Of a stretch of 64,000 nt of DNA, positions 51,157 through 59,377 are shown one piece after another (the first letter of the stretch is position 1; every line of letters starts with the position of its first letter). A model generated the notes under the pieces. That model was not told the origin of the DNA. It saw only the letters and a program-made list of their open reading frames with translations, and did not search any database. The stretch lies in NCBI RefSeq assembly GCF_003994255.1, contig NZ_ML133855.1, forward strand, positions 186,001 through 250,000, written 5' to 3'. Origin of the DNA: Brachybacterium paraconglomeratum. Its GTDB lineage: Bacteria > Actinomycetota > Actinomycetes > Actinomycetales > Dermabacteraceae. The translations under genes were made by a program, and so were the position numbers.

Positions 51157-51744
51157 CAGCATGCCGCCGCCGACCATCAGCACGCCGAAGCCGACGGCGA
51201 GGTTCCAGTCGCCGATCGGCAGGGGCAGCTGCCCGGCGGTGATGTAGTAGGTCACCAGGTAGGCGAGGCCCAGGATCAGGAAGACCACGGCGGCGGGGGC
51301 GAGCCACTGCGGGTTCTGCCCGGCGGCCGCGACGCGGCGTCCGGTGGTGCGGGAGGTCTCGGCCGCGGCGGCCCGGCGCACCGATGTGGCGCGCGTGGAG
51401 TCCTTCGCCTTCTCGGGCACCTCGCCGCCGGCGGTCCTGCCGGTCTCGCCCTTGCTCTTCTTCTTCCCGGACGCGCCCTTCGTCGCGCCGCGACCGACGG
51501 GGTCCTTGCCGGCGGCGCCCCTGCGGCGCACGGGGCCCTTCGCGGAGCCCCCGGCGGGCTTCGAGTCCTCGGCCTCCGCGGTCGCGTCCTCCGCGTCCGC
51601 CATCGTGTCCTCGAGGTCCGTCGCGGCGTCCTCGGCCTCCGCGGTCGGGTCCTCGGCGTCCGGCGTCACGTCCTGCGGGTCCGTGCTCGCGGCCTTCGCG
51701 CTCGACGTCGCCCGGGCGGACGACTTCTTCCTGCTCCTGGCCAT
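51142..51744 (-). CDS. crgA: Cell division protein CrgA, long N-terminus
   Basis: 200 aa, about twice the usual CrgA length. The conserved C-terminal part has NPQWLAPAAVVFLILGLAYL and GDWNLAVGFGVLMVGGGM, the two membrane helices of CrgA, which recruits or regulates FtsZ/FtsI-linked septum factors in actinobacteria. The first 140 residues are a charged low-complexity extension: Lys/Arg-rich, then acidic AEDAT-like repeats, then basic again. The gene order crgA, DUF881, srtE, pabA, pknB is the conserved actinobacterial one. Its start is divergent from the DUF881 gene. Confidence 0.9.
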   Translation of the reverse strand: MARSRKKSSARATSSAKAASTDPQDVTPDAEDPTAEAEDAATDLEDTMADAEDATAEAEDSKPAGGSAKGPVRRRGAAGKDPVGRGATKGASGKKKSKGETGRTAGGEVPEKAKDSTRATSVRRAAAAETSRTTGRRVAAAGQNPQWLAPAAVVFLILGLAYLVTYYITAGQLPLPIGDWNLAVGFGVLMVGGGMLMFWK

Positions 51745-51814
51745 GGAACGATGCTCCCTCGACGCGGCCGTCGCGCGACCGTGCCGCGCGGATCCGCGGG
51801 TGCGGACCGTGGCC

Positions 51815-51820
51815 TAGGGT
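51815..51820 (+). promoter_or_regulatory. Candidate -10 box (TAGGGT) for DUF881-srtE operon
   Basis: TAGGGT lies 39 bases before the ATG in the 114-base divergent gap with crgA. The -35 region is not clear. Confidence 0.35.
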
Positions 51821-51858
51821 AATGGGCGTCCGGGACGCGCGCGAAGCGAGGAGTGACG

Positions 51859-52596
51859 ATGGAAGCACAGGACGCCCCGTCCGGGCGCCGTCGCGGCCGT
51901 GCCCGGGGGCGCGTCGGCGTGGCCCTGGTGATGGTGCTGTGCGGCGTGCTCTTCGCGACCACCTCCCGCCTCGCCGCCGGCGGCTCGATCCGTGACGAGA
52001 GCAGCGACGTCGCCGGGGTCCTCGCCGATCGAGGCCGCACCATCGAGGAGCTCACCGAGGACAACGCCGACAAGCGCGCCGAGATCGAGGAGCTGCGCGG
52101 CCAGGGCGCGGGCGCGGCGACCGCAGAGCGCACCGCCGAGGTCGAGGACGCCGTCGGCCTCAGCGAGGTCTCCGGACCGGGACTGCGGATCACGCTGACC
52201 GATGCGCCCTCGAGCGCGCTCGGCGCGATCCCGGGCACCGAGCCCGACGACCTCGTCGTCCACCAGCAGGACCTCGAGTCCTTCATCAACGCCCTGTGGG
52301 CCGGCGGCGCGGAGGCGATGATGCTGCAGGACCAGCGCGTGGTCAACGGCAGCGCCTTCCGCTGCGCCGGCAACACCCTGCTGCTCGAGGGCCGCGTCTA
52401 CTCCCCGCCCTTCGTCATCACCGTGATCGGCCCCGTCGAGGAGATGACCGAGGCGCTCGACTCCTCCCAGAACGTGCAGCTCTACCGCGAATGGGTCGAT
52501 CACGTCGGCCTCGGCGAGAAGGTCGAGACGCTCCAGGACACCACCCTGCCCGCCTATGTCGGCCCCCTCGCCGTCGACGCCGCGGTGAGCCGGTGA
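51859..52596 (+). CDS. DUF881 family protein
   Basis: 245 aa. One N-terminal membrane helix (VALVMVLCGVLFATTS, about 18-34) precedes a coiled-coil segment (TIEELTEDNADKRAEIEELR). The extracellular DUF881 domain contains GLRITLTDAP, LVVHQQDLESFINALWAGGAEAMMLQDQRV and VITVIGP. DUF881 proteins occur next to cell-division and sortase genes in Firmicutes and Actinobacteria; their function is unknown. GAGGAG sits 5 bases before the ATG. The stop overlaps the sortase GTG. Confidence 0.9.
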   Translation: MEAQDAPSGRRRGRARGRVGVALVMVLCGVLFATTSRLAAGGSIRDESSDVAGVLADRGRTIEELTEDNADKRAEIEELRGQGAGAATAERTAEVEDAVGLSEVSGPGLRITLTDAPSSALGAIPGTEPDDLVVHQQDLESFINALWAGGAEAMMLQDQRVVNGSAFRCAGNTLLLEGRVYSPPFVITVIGPVEEMTEALDSSQNVQLYREWVDHVGLGEKVETLQDTTLPAYVGPLAVDAAVSR

Positions 52597-53348
52597 ACGC
52601 CGCCCGGCGGGCCGGCGCCTCCCACCGCGGCCGGCCCCGCGGGCCGGGCGTGCTCGGGGTCCTCGGCGAGCTGCTGCTGACCGCCGGGGTGCTGCTGGGC
52701 CTGTTCCTGGTGTGGCAGCTGTGGTGGACCGACGTGATGGCCGACCGCGAGCAGGCCGGGATCCTCGACGGGCTCGAGCAGGAATGGGGCGCCGTGGACG
52801 AGGAGCGGATCGCCCCGCGGCAGGACGGTCCGCCGCCCGTCCCCGCGACGCCCGAGGACACCATGGTCTTCGGCACGATGCACGTGCCCGCCTTCGACCG
52901 CGACCGCTTCCCGCTCGCCGAGGGCGTGGACCTCGAGCAGGTCCTCAACGTCAAGGGAGCCGGCCACTACCCGGAGACCGCGCTGCCCGGCCAGGTCGGG
53001 AACTTCTCCGTCGCCGGCCACCGCAACACCTACGGCCGCGTCCTCGAGGACATCGCCGGCCTCGAGAAGGGTGATCCGATCGTGGTGGAGACCGACGAGG
53101 CCTTCTACGTCTACGAGGTCACCGAGTCGCTCGTGGTGATGCCGGACGACGCCTGGGTGATCGCCCCGACGCCCGGCGAGAGCGGGGCGGAGCCCACCGA
53201 GCGGATGCTCACCCTGACCGCCTGCCATCCGATGTACTCCGCGCGGGAGCGCTACATCGTCCACGCGGAGTTCTCGTACTGGACGGACCGGGCCGACGGG
53301 ATCCCCGAGGCTCTCGCGCCCGCCCCCGACGCCGCCGAGGAGGGCTGA
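52593..53348 (+). CDS. srtE: Class E sortase
   Basis: 251-aa membrane transpeptidase that anchors LAXTG proteins to the cell wall. There is one N-terminal helix (about 21-45). The catalytic His143 is in SVAGHRNTYG, Cys211 in TLTACHPMYS, and Arg220 in ARERYIVHA. The spacing and the HRNTYG and TLT-C context fit class E, found in high-GC actinobacteria. The nucleotidase at 1729-4305 ends with LARTG, a matching substrate. The GTG overlaps the DUF881 stop, and the next small gene overlaps its stop (TGATG). Confidence 0.93.
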   Translation: MNAARRAGASHRGRPRGPGVLGVLGELLLTAGVLLGLFLVWQLWWTDVMADREQAGILDGLEQEWGAVDEERIAPRQDGPPPVPATPEDTMVFGTMHVPAFDRDRFPLAEGVDLEQVLNVKGAGHYPETALPGQVGNFSVAGHRNTYGRVLEDIAGLEKGDPIVVETDEAFYVYEVTESLVVMPDDAWVIAPTPGESGAEPTERMLTLTACHPMYSARERYIVHAEFSYWTDRADGIPEALAPAPDAAEEG

Positions 53349-53521
53349 TGTACGCCTGGCTGTTCCGACTCCTGCCCGGACCGCTCTGGGTGCGGATCCT
53401 GCTGACCGTGCTGGTGCTCGCCGCGATCATCGTGGCCCTGTTCGGGTGGGTGTTCCCCGCGATCGCGCCCTTCATGCCCTTCAACGACGGACTCGTGGGG
53501 GCGGTGGCCGCCACGGGCTGA
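53348..53521 (+). CDS. 57-aa membrane protein after sortase E
   Basis: Starts at an ATG overlapping the sortase stop by one base and encodes MYAWLFRLLPGPLWVRI, then a helix LLTVLVLAAIIVALFGWVFPAI and a short tail. The coupling, the codon use and the presence of a similar small membrane ORF at this position in many actinobacteria (from memory) support it as real. The likely topology is a single-pass or re-entrant helix. Its function is unknown; it may stabilise the sortase. Confidence 0.75.
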   Translation: MYAWLFRLLPGPLWVRILLTVLVLAAIIVALFGWVFPAIAPFMPFNDGLVGAVAATG

Positions 53522-53543
53522 CCGGAGGAGCCGGCCGACGGGC

Positions 53544-54200
53544 TCAGCCCGCGGTCATCAGGGGCTTCAGCCCCTCCGAGCGCTCGAGGGCGTCACGGCC
53601 GTCGCACAGCTCGAGGAAGCGCGCCAGCATCAGGTGCCCGTTCTCCGTGAGCACCGACTCGGGATGGAACTGCACCCCGTGCAGGGGCAGCTCCCGATGG
53701 GCCAGGCCCATCACCATCCCGTCTGCGGTGCGGGCGGTGACCTCGAGCTCCGCCGGGATCGTCTCCGGCACCACGGTGAGGGAGTGGTAGCGGGTCGCGG
53801 TCATGGGGGAGGGGGCGCCGGCGAAGACGCTCCTGCCCTCGTGCGTGAGCTCGCTGGTGCGGCCGTGCATCAGCTGCGGGGCGTGGTCCACGCGCGCCCC
53901 GAAGTGCTGGCCCAGCGCCTGGTGCCCGAGGCACACCCCGAGCATCGGCACCCGCTGCTCGGCGCAGCGGCCGATCACGTCCAGGGAGCGACCGGCGGTG
54001 GACGGATTGCCGGGGCCGGGGGAGACCAGCACCCCGTCGAACCCGGTGAGGTCGACGGCGCCCGTGTCGTCGGCGGGCACCTCGTCGTTGCGGACCACCG
54101 TCGTCTCGGCCCCCATCTGCTGGAGGTAGCCGACGATCGTGTAGACGAAGCTGTCGTAGTTGTCGATCACGAGGATCCGTGCCGCGGACTGCTCAGCCAT
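53544..54200 (-). CDS. pabA: Glutamine amidotransferase, aminodeoxychorismate/anthranilate synthase component II
   Basis: 218 aa. It releases ammonia from glutamine for chorismate amination in folate or tryptophan synthesis. The nucleophile Cys90 lies in MLGVCLGHQALG, and the His-Glu pair in LHGVQFHPESVL. NYDSFVYTIVGYL near the start is the PabA/TrpG signature. Position next to pknB in the actinobacterial order argues for the PabA role. Its ATG overlaps the end of pknB by 8 bases. Chorismate-binding partners are not in the window. Confidence 0.92.
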   Translation of the reverse strand: MAEQSAARILVIDNYDSFVYTIVGYLQQMGAETTVVRNDEVPADDTGAVDLTGFDGVLVSPGPGNPSTAGRSLDVIGRCAEQRVPMLGVCLGHQALGQHFGARVDHAPQLMHGRTSELTHEGRSVFAGAPSPMTATRYHSLTVVPETIPAELEVTARTADGMVMGLAHRELPLHGVQFHPESVLTENGHLMLARFLELCDGRDALERSEGLKPLMTAG

Positions 54201-56424
54201 CGCCGTTCCCGTTCCCGTTCCCGTTCCCGTTCCCGTTCCCGGCGCCCGCGCCGCGTCCGTTGTTCCCGCCGCCCTGCGCGGCGTCGTCGCCCTCGTCCTC
54301 CGGCGGGTCCGTGGTCGGAGAGGGGCTGTCGCTCGGCTCCTCGGTCGGGCTCGGCTCCTCGGTCGGGGTGGGGGTCGGCGTCGGCGTGGGCGTCGGCGTC
54401 GGGGTGGGCGTCGGCTCCGGGCCCTTGGAGACCACGATCGTGATCGTGGTGCCGCGGTCGACCTGCTCGTTCGCTGCGGGCTCGGTGCGGATGACCTGTC
54501 CCTCGGGCACCGAGTCCGAGAACTCCGAGGTCGGGGTGGTACCCGTGAAGCCGGCGTCGGACAGGGTCTTCTGCGCGTTCTCGAGGGTCTGCCCGGCGAC
54601 GTTCGGGACCGCCACGGGACCCGGTGCGGCCGCGATCACGAGGTCGACGGTGGAGCCGTAGCGGGCGGGGCTGCCGCCGGCCGAGGGCGTCTGCGAGAGC
54701 ACGGTGCCGGGGTCCTCGCCCGCCTCCTCGCGCTCCGCGGGATCCGGGACCTCGAAACCGCGGGCCTCGAGGGTCTCCTTGGCCTTGTCGAACTGGACGC
54801 CCTCGACGTTCGGGACCTCGACGTTGCCCGAGGCGAAGCGCACCTCGACCTCGGTGCCCCGGTCCACGGACTGCCCGCCCTGGGGAGACGTGCTCGCCAC
54901 CGTCCCCGCCTCCTGCGGGACGTCCTCCGCCTCGCCCTCGGTCATGGTGAGTCCGACGGCCTCGAGGGCCGCCCGGGCGTCCTCGCGGCTCTTGCCCTGC
55001 AGGTCCTCGGGCACCGTCACCGCGTCGGGGCCGCCGGAGACCGTGACAGTGATGGGGCTGCCCACCTCGACCTCCTGGCCGGCGGGCGGGTCCGTCTCCA
55101 TGACCTCGCCCTTGTCGACGTCCTGGGAGGGGGTCGGCTCGAAGGTCGGGTCGAGCCCGGCCTCGGTGAGCGCGCTGCGCGCCTGGTCCTCCGTCTGCCC
55201 CACCACGTTCGGGACCGCGACCGTCTCCGGCCCCCGGTCCCACGGCCGGAAGTAGGCCAGCGCCGCGGCGATCAGGCCCAGGGCCACGAGGGTCACCAGG
55301 ACGATCAGCCACCACGGCCGCCTGCGCTTCTCCTCGGGCTCCACCTCGTCCCCCGAGCGCAGGGCGAGGGGCCCGGTCGCGGGGGAGGGCGCGGAGCCGG
55401 TGCGCCAGTCCTGGGGCCGCATCGCGGCGGTGCCCGCCGCGCCCGCGACCGAGGCGCTGCCGGCGGTCGCCGGCAGCGCCTCGGTCGCGTCGTCGAGCGG
55501 GCTGAGCACGGTCGTGGCCTCGGGGTCGTCGTGTCCCGGCAGCGCGCCGGCGACCAGCGCCGGGGCGCGCCCGGCGACGACGGCGGCGATGTCCCGGGAG
55601 AAGGCGACGGCGCTGGGGTAGCGCTGCTCGCGGTCCTTGGCCAGGCCCGTGAGGATCACCGCGTCCAGCGCAGGGGTCACGGCCGGGTTGTAGGCCGAGG
55701 GCGGCTGCGGGTCCTCGCGCACGTGCTGGTAGGCGATCGAGACCGGGGTGTCGCCGGTGAACGGCGGGCGCCCGGTCAGCATCTCGAACATGACGCAGGC
55801 GGCGGAGTAGATGTCCGAGCGCGCATCGACCAGCTGGCCGCGCGCCTGCTCGGGGGAGAGGTACTGGGCGGTGCCCATCACGGCCTGGGTCGCGGTCATG
55901 GCGCTGGTCGCGTCTGCGACCGCGCGGGCGATCCCGAAGTCCATCACCTTCACGGCGCCCGCGGAGTTGATCATGATGTTGCCGGGCTTGATGTCGCGGT
56001 GCACGATCCCGGCGCGGTGGGAGTACTCCAGCGCGCTGAGCAGCGCGGCCATGATCTCCCCGGCCTGGATGACGTCCATCGGGTGCTCGGGGTCGATGTA
56101 CTCGCGCAGGGTGCGTCCCTCGACGTACTCCATCACGATGTACGGGATCGTCACCTCGGAGCCGGTGATCGTGGTCTGCTGCTCCTCGCCGGTGTCGTAC
56201 ACGGCGACGATCGAGGGGTGGTTCAGGGACGCGGCGCTGTGCGCCTCACGCCGGAAGCGCTCCTGGAAGTTCGCGTCCCGGGCCAGGTCGGAGCGCAGCA
56301 CCTTCACCGCGACCGTGCGGTGCAGGCGCGTGTCCTCCGCGAGGAACACCTCCGCCATGCCCCCGGTCCCGAGGATCCTTCCCAGGTGGTACCGACCACC
56401 CAGGATCACCGTCTCTCCGCTCAC
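54193..56424 (-). CDS. pknB: Ser/Thr protein kinase PknB with PASTA domains
   Basis: 743 aa from a GTG overlapping the pknA stop. Kinase domain about 9-275: LGTGGMAEVF, VAVKVL, HRDIKPGN, DFGIAR and the activation-loop Thr stretch TSAMTATQAVMGTAQYLSPE. A membrane helix (WWLIVLVTLVALGLIAAALAY) lies near 385-405. Outside are four PASTA domains, each opening with VxVPxxxG, that sense muropeptides or lipid II. The end is a Thr-Pro repeat and then a Gly-Asn repeat encoded by a hexanucleotide microsatellite. PknB phosphorylates FhaA, CrgA-linked and cell-wall enzymes, and PstP (60765-62114) reverses it. Confidence 0.95.
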   Translation of the reverse strand: MSGETVILGGRYHLGRILGTGGMAEVFLAEDTRLHRTVAVKVLRSDLARDANFQERFRREAHSAASLNHPSIVAVYDTGEEQQTTITGSEVTIPYIVMEYVEGRTLREYIDPEHPMDVIQAGEIMAALLSALEYSHRAGIVHRDIKPGNIMINSAGAVKVMDFGIARAVADATSAMTATQAVMGTAQYLSPEQARGQLVDARSDIYSAACVMFEMLTGRPPFTGDTPVSIAYQHVREDPQPPSAYNPAVTPALDAVILTGLAKDREQRYPSAVAFSRDIAAVVAGRAPALVAGALPGHDDPEATTVLSPLDDATEALPATAGSASVAGAAGTAAMRPQDWRTGSAPSPATGPLALRSGDEVEPEEKRRRPWWLIVLVTLVALGLIAAALAYFRPWDRGPETVAVPNVVGQTEDQARSALTEAGLDPTFEPTPSQDVDKGEVMETDPPAGQEVEVGSPITVTVSGGPDAVTVPEDLQGKSREDARAALEAVGLTMTEGEAEDVPQEAGTVASTSPQGGQSVDRGTEVEVRFASGNVEVPNVEGVQFDKAKETLEARGFEVPDPAEREEAGEDPGTVLSQTPSAGGSPARYGSTVDLVIAAAPGPVAVPNVAGQTLENAQKTLSDAGFTGTTPTSEFSDSVPEGQVIRTEPAANEQVDRGTTITIVVSKGPEPTPTPTPTPTPTPTPTPTEEPSPTEEPSDSPSPTTDPPEDEGDDAAQGGGNNGRGAGAGNGNGNGNGNGNGDG
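54205..54240 (-). repeat. (GGGAAC)6 microsatellite coding Gly-Asn tail of PknB
   Basis: Six exact units (GTTCCC on the plus strand), with related GGCAAC-like units beyond. They encode the extracytoplasmic Gly-Asn tail of PknB. The hexamer keeps the frame, so changes in number would only alter tail length. Confidence 0.9.
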
Positions 56425-57935
56425 TCCACACCCGTCCTCGTGCCGTGGCCGACACCGATCGATCCGACCATCGTAGTTGCTGACATCGCCTCGCCCGACG
56501 TCGTGCCCAGGCCCGCCGGCGCCGAGGCGTCGATCGCGCCGAGGGGCAGCAGTCCCAGGCCGCCCGCGACGGCGACCGCGATCGCGACGACCACCAGGAT
56601 CAGCAGCACCAGGCCCGGCACCGACATCCCGCCGACCCGCCGCCCCGTGCTCGTCCCGCGCACCGTGCGCGAGGAGGCCGCGGTGTCCACGTCGTCGAAG
56701 GCGCCGCCCGAGAAGGCGCGATCGGCGCCGTCGGCGGTGCTCGCCGCCGAGGCCGCATGCAGCGGGGAGGGGGCGCGGTCGCCGCGCGGGGCCGGGGCGG
56801 GCGAGGCCGCGGAGCGGGCCGAGCTCGCCGACGGGGCCGAGCGCGCCGAGCCGCGTCGCGGGGCGGAGCCGGCCGAGGCCGCCGACAGCGCCGAGGGGCC
56901 CGAGGCCCCCGAGCGATGGCGGATGCCGCGGCTGCGGCCCGACAGCGGCAGCGGCATCGCCGCGGTGCGCGTTCCCGTGGGGGAGGCGCCGGGGCGCTGA
57001 GCCTGCTCCCCGGTCCCGGAGCCGGCGGGCCGCACCCGGTTCTCGCCCGTCCAGTCGTGGTCCTCGACCCGCGTCACCGGGATCGCCCCGGTCGTGAAGC
57101 GCGGCTCGACCCCGCGCTGGATCGCCTCGAGGATCCGCGCGACCGCCGCCGCGGAGCGGGGACGGTTCGCGGGCGCCTTGGCCAGCATCATCATCACCAG
57201 TCGCCGCAGGTCCGCGCCGATCGCCTCCGGGAGCTCCGGCGGCTGCTGCTTGACCTGCGCCATCGCGATCTCCACCTGGCTGGAGCCGGTGAAGGGGCGG
57301 CTGCCCACGAGCATCTCGTAGGCGACGATGCCCAGGGCGTAGATGTCCGAGAGGGAGGTGGCCTGCTTGCCCATCGCCTGCTCGGGGGAGAGGTACTGGG
57401 CGGTGCCCATGACCAGGCCAGTCTTCGTCAGCCGTGCCTGGTCCTTGCTGCGCGCGATCCCGAAGTCGGTGATCTTCATGGACCATCCGTCCTTCTCGTC
57501 GACCAGCACGTTCTCGGGCTTCACGTCGCGGTGCACGACGCCCTTGGAATGGGCGGCGTCCAGCGCCCGGGCGAGCTCGATCATCAGCTGGACAACGCGC
57601 TTCTCGGGCAGTCCGCCGGGGTTCTCCTCGATGATGTCCGAGAGGGGCCGGCCGGGGCACAGCTCCATCACGATGTAGGCGCGGCCGTCGAGCTCGCCGT
57701 AGTCGTACAGCGCGGCGATGCCCTCGTGGGAGAGGGCGGCCGTGTGTCTCGCCTCGGCCCGGAAGCGCTTGAGGAAGCCCTCGTCGCCGGCGTACTCCTC
57801 GCGCAGCACCTTGATCGCGACATCGCGCTCGAGCTCCTGGTCGCGGCCCTTCCAGACCTGCCCCATTCCGCCCGTGGCGATGAGCGAGGCGAGCTCGTAC
57901 CGTCCTTCGAGCACGAGCCCCGGTTCGGTCCTCAT
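56421..57935 (-). CDS. pknA: Ser/Thr protein kinase PknA
   Basis: 504 aa. Kinase domain about 12-270: IATGGMGQVWKG, VAIKVLREEY, HRDVKPEN, DFGIAR and MGTAQYLSPEQAMG, all residues for activity present. An Ala/Pro/Ser/Arg-rich linker (about 290-430) carries basic patches. A single helix near 445-470 (GLVLLILVVVAIAVAVAGGLG) leads to a short outer tail without PASTA domains, typical for PknA. It overlaps pbpA and pknB by 4 bases each. With PknB it controls growth and septation in actinobacteria. Confidence 0.94.
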   Translation of the reverse strand: MRTEPGLVLEGRYELASLIATGGMGQVWKGRDQELERDVAIKVLREEYAGDEGFLKRFRAEARHTAALSHEGIAALYDYGELDGRAYIVMELCPGRPLSDIIEENPGGLPEKRVVQLMIELARALDAAHSKGVVHRDVKPENVLVDEKDGWSMKITDFGIARSKDQARLTKTGLVMGTAQYLSPEQAMGKQATSLSDIYALGIVAYEMLVGSRPFTGSSQVEIAMAQVKQQPPELPEAIGADLRRLVMMMLAKAPANRPRSAAAVARILEAIQRGVEPRFTTGAIPVTRVEDHDWTGENRVRPAGSGTGEQAQRPGASPTGTRTAAMPLPLSGRSRGIRHRSGASGPSALSAASAGSAPRRGSARSAPSASSARSAASPAPAPRGDRAPSPLHAASAASTADGADRAFSGGAFDDVDTAASSRTVRGTSTGRRVGGMSVPGLVLLILVVVAIAVAVAGGLGLLPLGAIDASAPAGLGTTSGEAMSATTMVGSIGVGHGTRTGVE

Positions 57936-59377
57936 CGCTGGATCACCGCCTCCATCACGTCACGGGCGATCGGCGCCGCGGTGCGCGACCCGTATCCGCC
58001 CTCCTCGACCACGACCGCGACCGCGATCTTCTGCTCGTCCGTCTGTCCGTACCCGACGTACCAGGAGTGGGGGGAGCGGTCCTCGCCCCACTCGGCGGTG
58101 CCGGTCTTGCCGCCCACCTCGACGCCGTCGATCGCCGCCGCCGAGCCGGTGCCGTCCTTGACCACGCCCACCATCATCTGCCGCATCTGCGCGGCGTTCG
58201 CGGCGGACAGCGGCTGGCCGACCTCCTTCGGGGTCAGCTCGGAGACTGTGGAGAGGTCGCCCGTGCGCACGGCCTGGACGAGCTGCGGCTGCATGACCAC
58301 GCCGTCGTTCGCGAACGCCCCGCCGACCATCGCCATCTGCAGCGGGGTCACCCGGGTCTCGTACTGCCCGATCGAGGTGGTCGCCAGCTGTGCGTCGTCG
58401 AGGTCCTCGCCGATCCGGGAGGGCGTCACGCCCATCGGGATCGAGAGGTCCTGGCCGAAGCCGAACTCCTCGGCGGTGCTGCGCAGCTGGTCCTGTCCGA
58501 TCTCGACCCCGAGCATGCCGAAGGAGGTGTTGCACGACTGGCGCAGCGCCTCGGCGAGCGTGGACTCGTCGTCCGGGCCGCACGGCTCCTGGCGCCCCTC
58601 GGAGAAGTTGTTCATCACCGAGGAGGAGTTCGGCAGCTCGTACTTCCCGGGGCCGGGGATCACCGACTCGGCGGTGTAGTCGCCGGTCTCGAGCGCCGCG
58701 GAGGCCGTGACGAGCTTGAAGGCCGAGCCGGGCGGGTAGAGGTCCCCGCCGATCGCACGGTTGGTCAGCGGCCGCTCGGGGTCCTCGTTCAGCGAGGACC
58801 AGGCGGCCGAGACCGCGCCGGTGTCGTGGGAGGCGAGCTCGTTGGGGTCGAAGCTCGGTGCGGAGACCATCGCGAGGATCGCGCCGGTCTCCGGGTCCAG
58901 CGCCACCACGGCGCCGCGCCGGCCGTCCAGCGCGTCCCAGGCCGCCTGCTGGGCGGCGGAGTCGAGGGTGAGCTCGACGCTCGCGCCCTGGTTCTCGCGG
59001 CCCGAGACGACATCGGCCAGGCGGTGGTAGAACAGCGAGTCCGCCTCGCCCGAGAGGGTGTCGTTCAGCGAGCGCTCGATGCCGGTGAAGCCGTAGACCA
59101 CCGAGTAGTAGCCGGTGATCGGGGCGTACATCGCGCCGGGGTCGTAGGTGCGCAGGTAGCCGTAGGTGTCCCCGGACTCCTGCGAGGTCGCGATCGCGTG
59201 CCCGTCCACCACGATCGGCCCGCGATGGCGGCCGTACTCGCTCTGGAGGGTCCGCTGGTTCTGCCCGTGGGCGGCGAGCCGGCCCTGGGCGACGACCTGG
59301 AAGTAGGTGGTGGAGGTGAACAGCAGCACGAAGAGCACGCCGACCACCAGCCACACATGGCGCAGGGGCTTGTTCAC
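57932..59377 (-). CDS. pbpA: Class B penicillin-binding protein PbpA
   Basis: 481-aa transpeptidase. There is one N-terminal helix (about 6-28), then the dimerisation/pedestal region with GRHRGPIVVDG. The transpeptidase domain holds SxxK in PPGSAFKLVTA (about 217-220), SxN in QSCNTSFG (about 280) and KTG in VGGKTGTAEW (about 422). The GTG start overlaps the rodA stop. In mycobacteria PbpA is phosphorylated by PknB and acts in septal or polar peptidoglycan synthesis together with RodA. Confidence 0.94.
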   Translation of the reverse strand: MNKPLRHVWLVVGVLFVLLFTSTTYFQVVAQGRLAAHGQNQRTLQSEYGRHRGPIVVDGHAIATSQESGDTYGYLRTYDPGAMYAPITGYYSVVYGFTGIERSLNDTLSGEADSLFYHRLADVVSGRENQGASVELTLDSAAQQAAWDALDGRRGAVVALDPETGAILAMVSAPSFDPNELASHDTGAVSAAWSSLNEDPERPLTNRAIGGDLYPPGSAFKLVTASAALETGDYTAESVIPGPGKYELPNSSSVMNNFSEGRQEPCGPDDESTLAEALRQSCNTSFGMLGVEIGQDQLRSTAEEFGFGQDLSIPMGVTPSRIGEDLDDAQLATTSIGQYETRVTPLQMAMVGGAFANDGVVMQPQLVQAVRTGDLSTVSELTPKEVGQPLSAANAAQMRQMMVGVVKDGTGSAAAIDGVEVGGKTGTAEWGEDRSPHSWYVGYGQTDEQKIAVAVVVEEGGYGSRTAAPIARDVMEAVIQR

